In this document: one piece after another, positions 61,131 to 64,000 of the stretch
How the letters are laid out: every line of letters starts with the position of its first letter
How positions within the stretch are numbered: position 1 is the stretch's first letter
Source: Cymodocea nodosa
Taxonomy: Eukaryota > Streptophyta > Magnoliopsida > Alismatales > Cymodoceaceae
Assembly: GCA_036874045.1 (NCBI GenBank)
Contig: JAZBRI010000009.1
Coordinates: forward strand, 3,534,001 to 3,598,000
Reading direction: 5' to 3'
DNA length: 64,000 bases
Notes under the pieces: generated by a model
Told to the model about the DNA's origin: nothing
What the model saw: the letters and a program-made list of their open reading frames with translations, nothing else
Databases searched by the model: none
Translations under genes and position numbers: made by a program

Positions 61131-61470
61131 CTATTTCATCTTGAATACCTTTAAGTAGATTTATTTTATTTGCTTTATGAATAAAATTATAGAGAAAAAA
61201 ATAAGCTTGAATAGTATTAACTTATGTTATATAAGGAAATGACATATAATCTTGTAATATTAAGCAACAATATTTTATTACTTTAAATGTGTCTTCAATG
61301 AATGTTTGTAATTGTGAATATTTATAATTGAAATTTTTAATGACATTACTTGAAAGTTGATTAGTATTGTACTCATTTAAGTAATATTAAACATCTTGAA
61401 ATGAAATAATATATTTTAATCTATTTGGTTGATCAAAATAAACCAAATAAAATTTTCATGCATACAAAAG
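61131..61470 (-). pseudogene. PIF/Harbinger transposase C-terminal remnant (copy B)
   Basis: Same region of the transposase as at 49985-50363, aligned base by base with it but with more stops and frame breaks. It is part of duplicated block B. Confidence 0.6.
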
Positions 61471-62008
61471 TTATACCAAACCAATTAAAAGCCAACTTAA
61501 TGTTAAATGGTTATCATGTAGTGTAGAGAAATACACTCACTTTCTCAAGTGCTCTCGGACAGTTGACATGGTGGAAGAACAAAGAAACAGATTTAAGCAC
61601 ATATGGATACTAGAATTTTACGTGGTTTAACAGAATAGCCTACGTCTATGATAGTGCTAGTAAGTTCTCTTTCATTATATTGTAATGCATCCATTTAAAT
61701 AAGGAAAAATCTAAGACATCTAGCCTTCATTACGACATTGTAAAGATATCCTCTCTACGCATAAACAATATCATAATAACTAATAAGACACATGATGACT
61801 TAACAAAGCATGTGAGGGTGCCCAAATAACATGAGACATTTTTATTGTTCAGTTGGACTCCACTAGACAATCACATTTGTTTGATTAGAGTATTCAGATA
61901 AAAATTTAGACTTTCTTGATTTCTTTGATTGACCTTCTGAGCAATCTATTCTCTTTAACAATTCTTCCTGTTTGTTTGCCTATGCATTCATTTTAACTGA
62001 ACTCCACC

Positions 62009-63119
62009 TATAGAATATGAGGTTGAATACCATTAAGACCTGATTAGCACCTAGTTGAATGAGAACCTTAGTGGGTTGAATACCATTAAATCCTAGGTTC
62101 ACATAAACACCAGATGACATAACATTTACTCCTGCTCCTAAATCTATCAATGCTCAATCAAAATAGGTATCTTCAATTGTACAAGAGATGGTTGAAGTGC
62201 TTGGATCACTAAACTTCTTAGGCAAGTCTTGACAGAAATAGACCCTAATGGATTTAGCTAAGCACACTTTCATAGGTGTCTTCCTAGCTCGTTTCTTTGT
62301 ACATAATTCCTTTAAAAACTTGGCATAGGCAGATATTTACTCTATTGCATCTAGTAATGGAATGTTAATACTAACCTGTTCAAAGATTTCTCTCATCTTA
62401 ATATTCTGATCAATATCTTTATGTGGAGTTCTTAATTTATGGGGAAAAGTGACAGGTTGACTTTCTAAAGGGATACTTACCTCGGATAATTTACCTTTAC
62501 CCTTTTTATTACCCAATAAAATTTCATTTTCAGATTCTTTATTTAGTTGATTGGATGAACCTAAATCATCTATAGGAACATTCATCGGTACAAAAGGAGT
62601 TTCCTTTTCAAGAATGCTCACCTCTCTCCCAGACCTTAAAGCAACATAAGTTTCAATTGATTCATCCTCAACCAAGGATGTTGATCTTAAATCTATGTTT
62701 TCATAACCATCTATGTCAATGGAGGCACTAGAGGCTTTTGCTAAGTTTAATAAATCCATAGAGGTGTTAAGTTCAACAATTGCCTTAGCTAAGTTGACTG
62801 AAGATTCAGCATAGGGAATATTTCCTATATACTTTTTCATTTTAATTTCACAACTATAGCTACTAGTGTCATAAACATCAGTATTATAATTTAAATTTGG
62901 CATAGATAGGCTAACATTAGAACTAGAACATGCACCTACATTGCTATTTAGCATATAAAATGGGCAATCAGCATCAACGTGATTATTCAATTTACATTTG
63001 GAATATGTAGGTGTCAAATCAAAATTAAATTCATCTATATTATAAATTAAATATTTATCTAGAATGGCATGCAAATTTTCAACTAAATGAACAAACCGAA
63101 TGTATTCAATCAAGCACAA
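62009..63119 (-). pseudogene. Ty3/gypsy gag-protease remnant
   Basis: The minus strand from 63119 keeps a 260-codon open frame. It has a CKLNNHVDADCPFY zinc-knuckle-like segment, then VALRSGREV and FPHKLRTPHKD, KMREIFEQVSINIPLLDAIE. In the Athila-type gypsy family this text lies between gag and protease. Past a stop it continues YAKFLKELCTKKRARKTPMK (about 62330-62270) and the protease-like DPSTSTISCTI, ALIDLGAGVNVM (about 62155-62118). The frame starts from a TTG and lacks the rest of gag. It is cut at about 62008 by the LTR in block B. Confidence 0.7.
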
Positions 63120-64000
63120 TCTTCAAGTGATTTAAGCAAATCTGCAACATAATAGAGAAATTGATAAACAATTATTTTTTCTTTTACTTGAAACTTAATT
63201 TTTCGTAGATTCATTCATTGACTATTCTATTATCATGCCACTAAATTCTAGATACAAACAGTAAAGCATATATCTTGCAAACATTGTATATAATCTGAGT
63301 TTCATCTAAAACAAGTAGTCATGAAATTTCTGAAACTAAACTGTACTACCTTGGCTTAAACGTTTTCTACAGAAATTCATATAGCATGTAAATTCACAAA
63401 TAAATACTCTTCTGGAAGGTAATTAATTCTAGTTTCTAAGAAAAATCAGAGACAAAAATTCCCAAAACTGAAGTGTTGTCAAAATCGGGTGAAACTCAGA
63501 TAACTCAGAATTCGTAATCTTCAGAACATGTCATCTTAGAAAAATTCTCCAGAAATGTATATAAATCCAAATATAACGTATAATACCTTGTTTGAAAGGT
63601 AAATTCGTGTAGTTTCATGGAAAAATTTCAAAAATAAGTTTTATTTAAATATGTATTTGCAGTTTCAAATATAAGAGTTCAGATAAAATTGTTCTGCACC
63701 AGAAAATAACCATCCTAAAAATATCAGCGAAAATAACTATCCGATTTTATTGTTCAATCGGATAGTTATGGGTGTAACTATCCAATTTTACTGTACAATC
63801 GGATAGTTATGCCCATAATTATCCGATTTTCATAATGTTGGTTAAATCTGATATGTCAACTTTAAAAAATCACATAGAAATTTATATAAATCCAAATGAA
63901 GCATATAAATACTTGTTGGAAAGATAATTTCATCTAGTTTCTGGAAAAAATCACTGAATTAAATTTTAAATACTTTCATAATATCATATTTTCAAAATTC
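63120..64000. repeat. Non-coding retrotransposon-like flank with repeats and hairpins
   Basis: A motif of about 80 bp (ATAAATCCAAAT.., then TTGTTGGAAAG.. and CTAGTTTCTGGAAAAA) recurs near 63370-63450, 63550-63640 and 63880-63960. Between them, 63734-63768 is a hairpin (TAACTATCCGATT / AATCGGATAGTTA) followed by a second at 63775-63809 and a further arm at about 63816. This may be the upstream region of the gypsy element or an LTR. It runs off the window. Confidence 0.5.

Larger units (their letters stand above)
59935..62008. repeat. Duplicated block, copy B, carrying the SINE
   Basis: Counterpart of 49227-50999. The left flank is the copia pol pseudogene and the right flank the gypsy remnant at 62009. 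It holds a decayed Harbinger transposase (about 61131-61470, minus) and the left part of the same copia LTR (about 61500-62008), which is cut before its end. The unique extra 431 bases at 60612-61042 are the SINE plus one target-site copy. Confidence 0.8.

Noticed and set aside
1..64000. tRNA genes, CRISPR arrays, bacterial operons or riboswitches
   Set aside because: I looked for tRNA A/B-box patterns and regular repeat-spacer arrays and found none. Gene structure is eukaryotic throughout.

Overview
This is nuclear DNA of a flowering plant. The evidence is an intronless, GC-rich plant-specific calcium-signalling kinase of the CIPK family, a plant 26S proteasome gene with GT-AG introns, an X8/CBM43 cell-wall protein, and dense plant retrotransposon and DNA-transposon remains. 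The GC-rich codon use of the kinase in AT-rich surroundings fits a monocot, but I hold that loosely. Nothing bacterial, organellar or CRISPR-like is present.

Only three genes look intact. (1) A CIPK12/19-like kinase on the minus strand (1983-3458). (2) RPN7, a 26S proteasome lid subunit, on the plus strand (19496-32184). Its eight coding exons join in perfect phase to a 385-residue protein, and two of its introns are swollen by transposons. (3) A three-exon secreted proline-rich X8-domain protein on the plus strand (34374-35668). A fourth locus (7518-10411, plus) is the wreck of a GSK3/SHAGGY-like kinase gene of the BIN2 group. It has lost its ATG, one splice acceptor and the catalytic exons.

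Layout: 1-6340 holds Harbinger-type MITEs around the CIPK gene. 6340-12060 holds the GSK3 pseudogene and anonymous DNA. 12060-18911 holds a large PIF/Harbinger remnant and a copia LTR. 19366-32510 is RPN7, with an RTE LINE in intron 2, an RTE tail in intron 3, and RTE pieces, two Harbinger-like elements and a copia-type LTR in intron 6. 34.2-35.7 kb is the X8 gene. 36.7-41.8 kb is a decayed Ty3/gypsy element whose gag is split by a 1.88-kb Harbinger element carrying a GC-rich foreign segment. 41.8-49.2 kb is largely anonymous. 49.2-64 kb is a nest of copia, gypsy and Harbinger remnants with a duplicated 1.7-kb block.

The most unusual object is at 60612-61027 on the minus strand. It is a 416-bp insertion beginning with a recognisable 5S rRNA sequence, ending in an A-rich tail, and flanked by perfect 15-bp target-site duplications. 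The other copy of the duplicated block, at about 49911-49925, preserves the matching empty site. This is the architecture of a 5S-rRNA-derived SINE.

All calls come from reading the sequence by eye. Exon coordinates of RPN7 and the X8 gene were checked for phase. Transposon boundaries are approximate unless target-site duplications are given.
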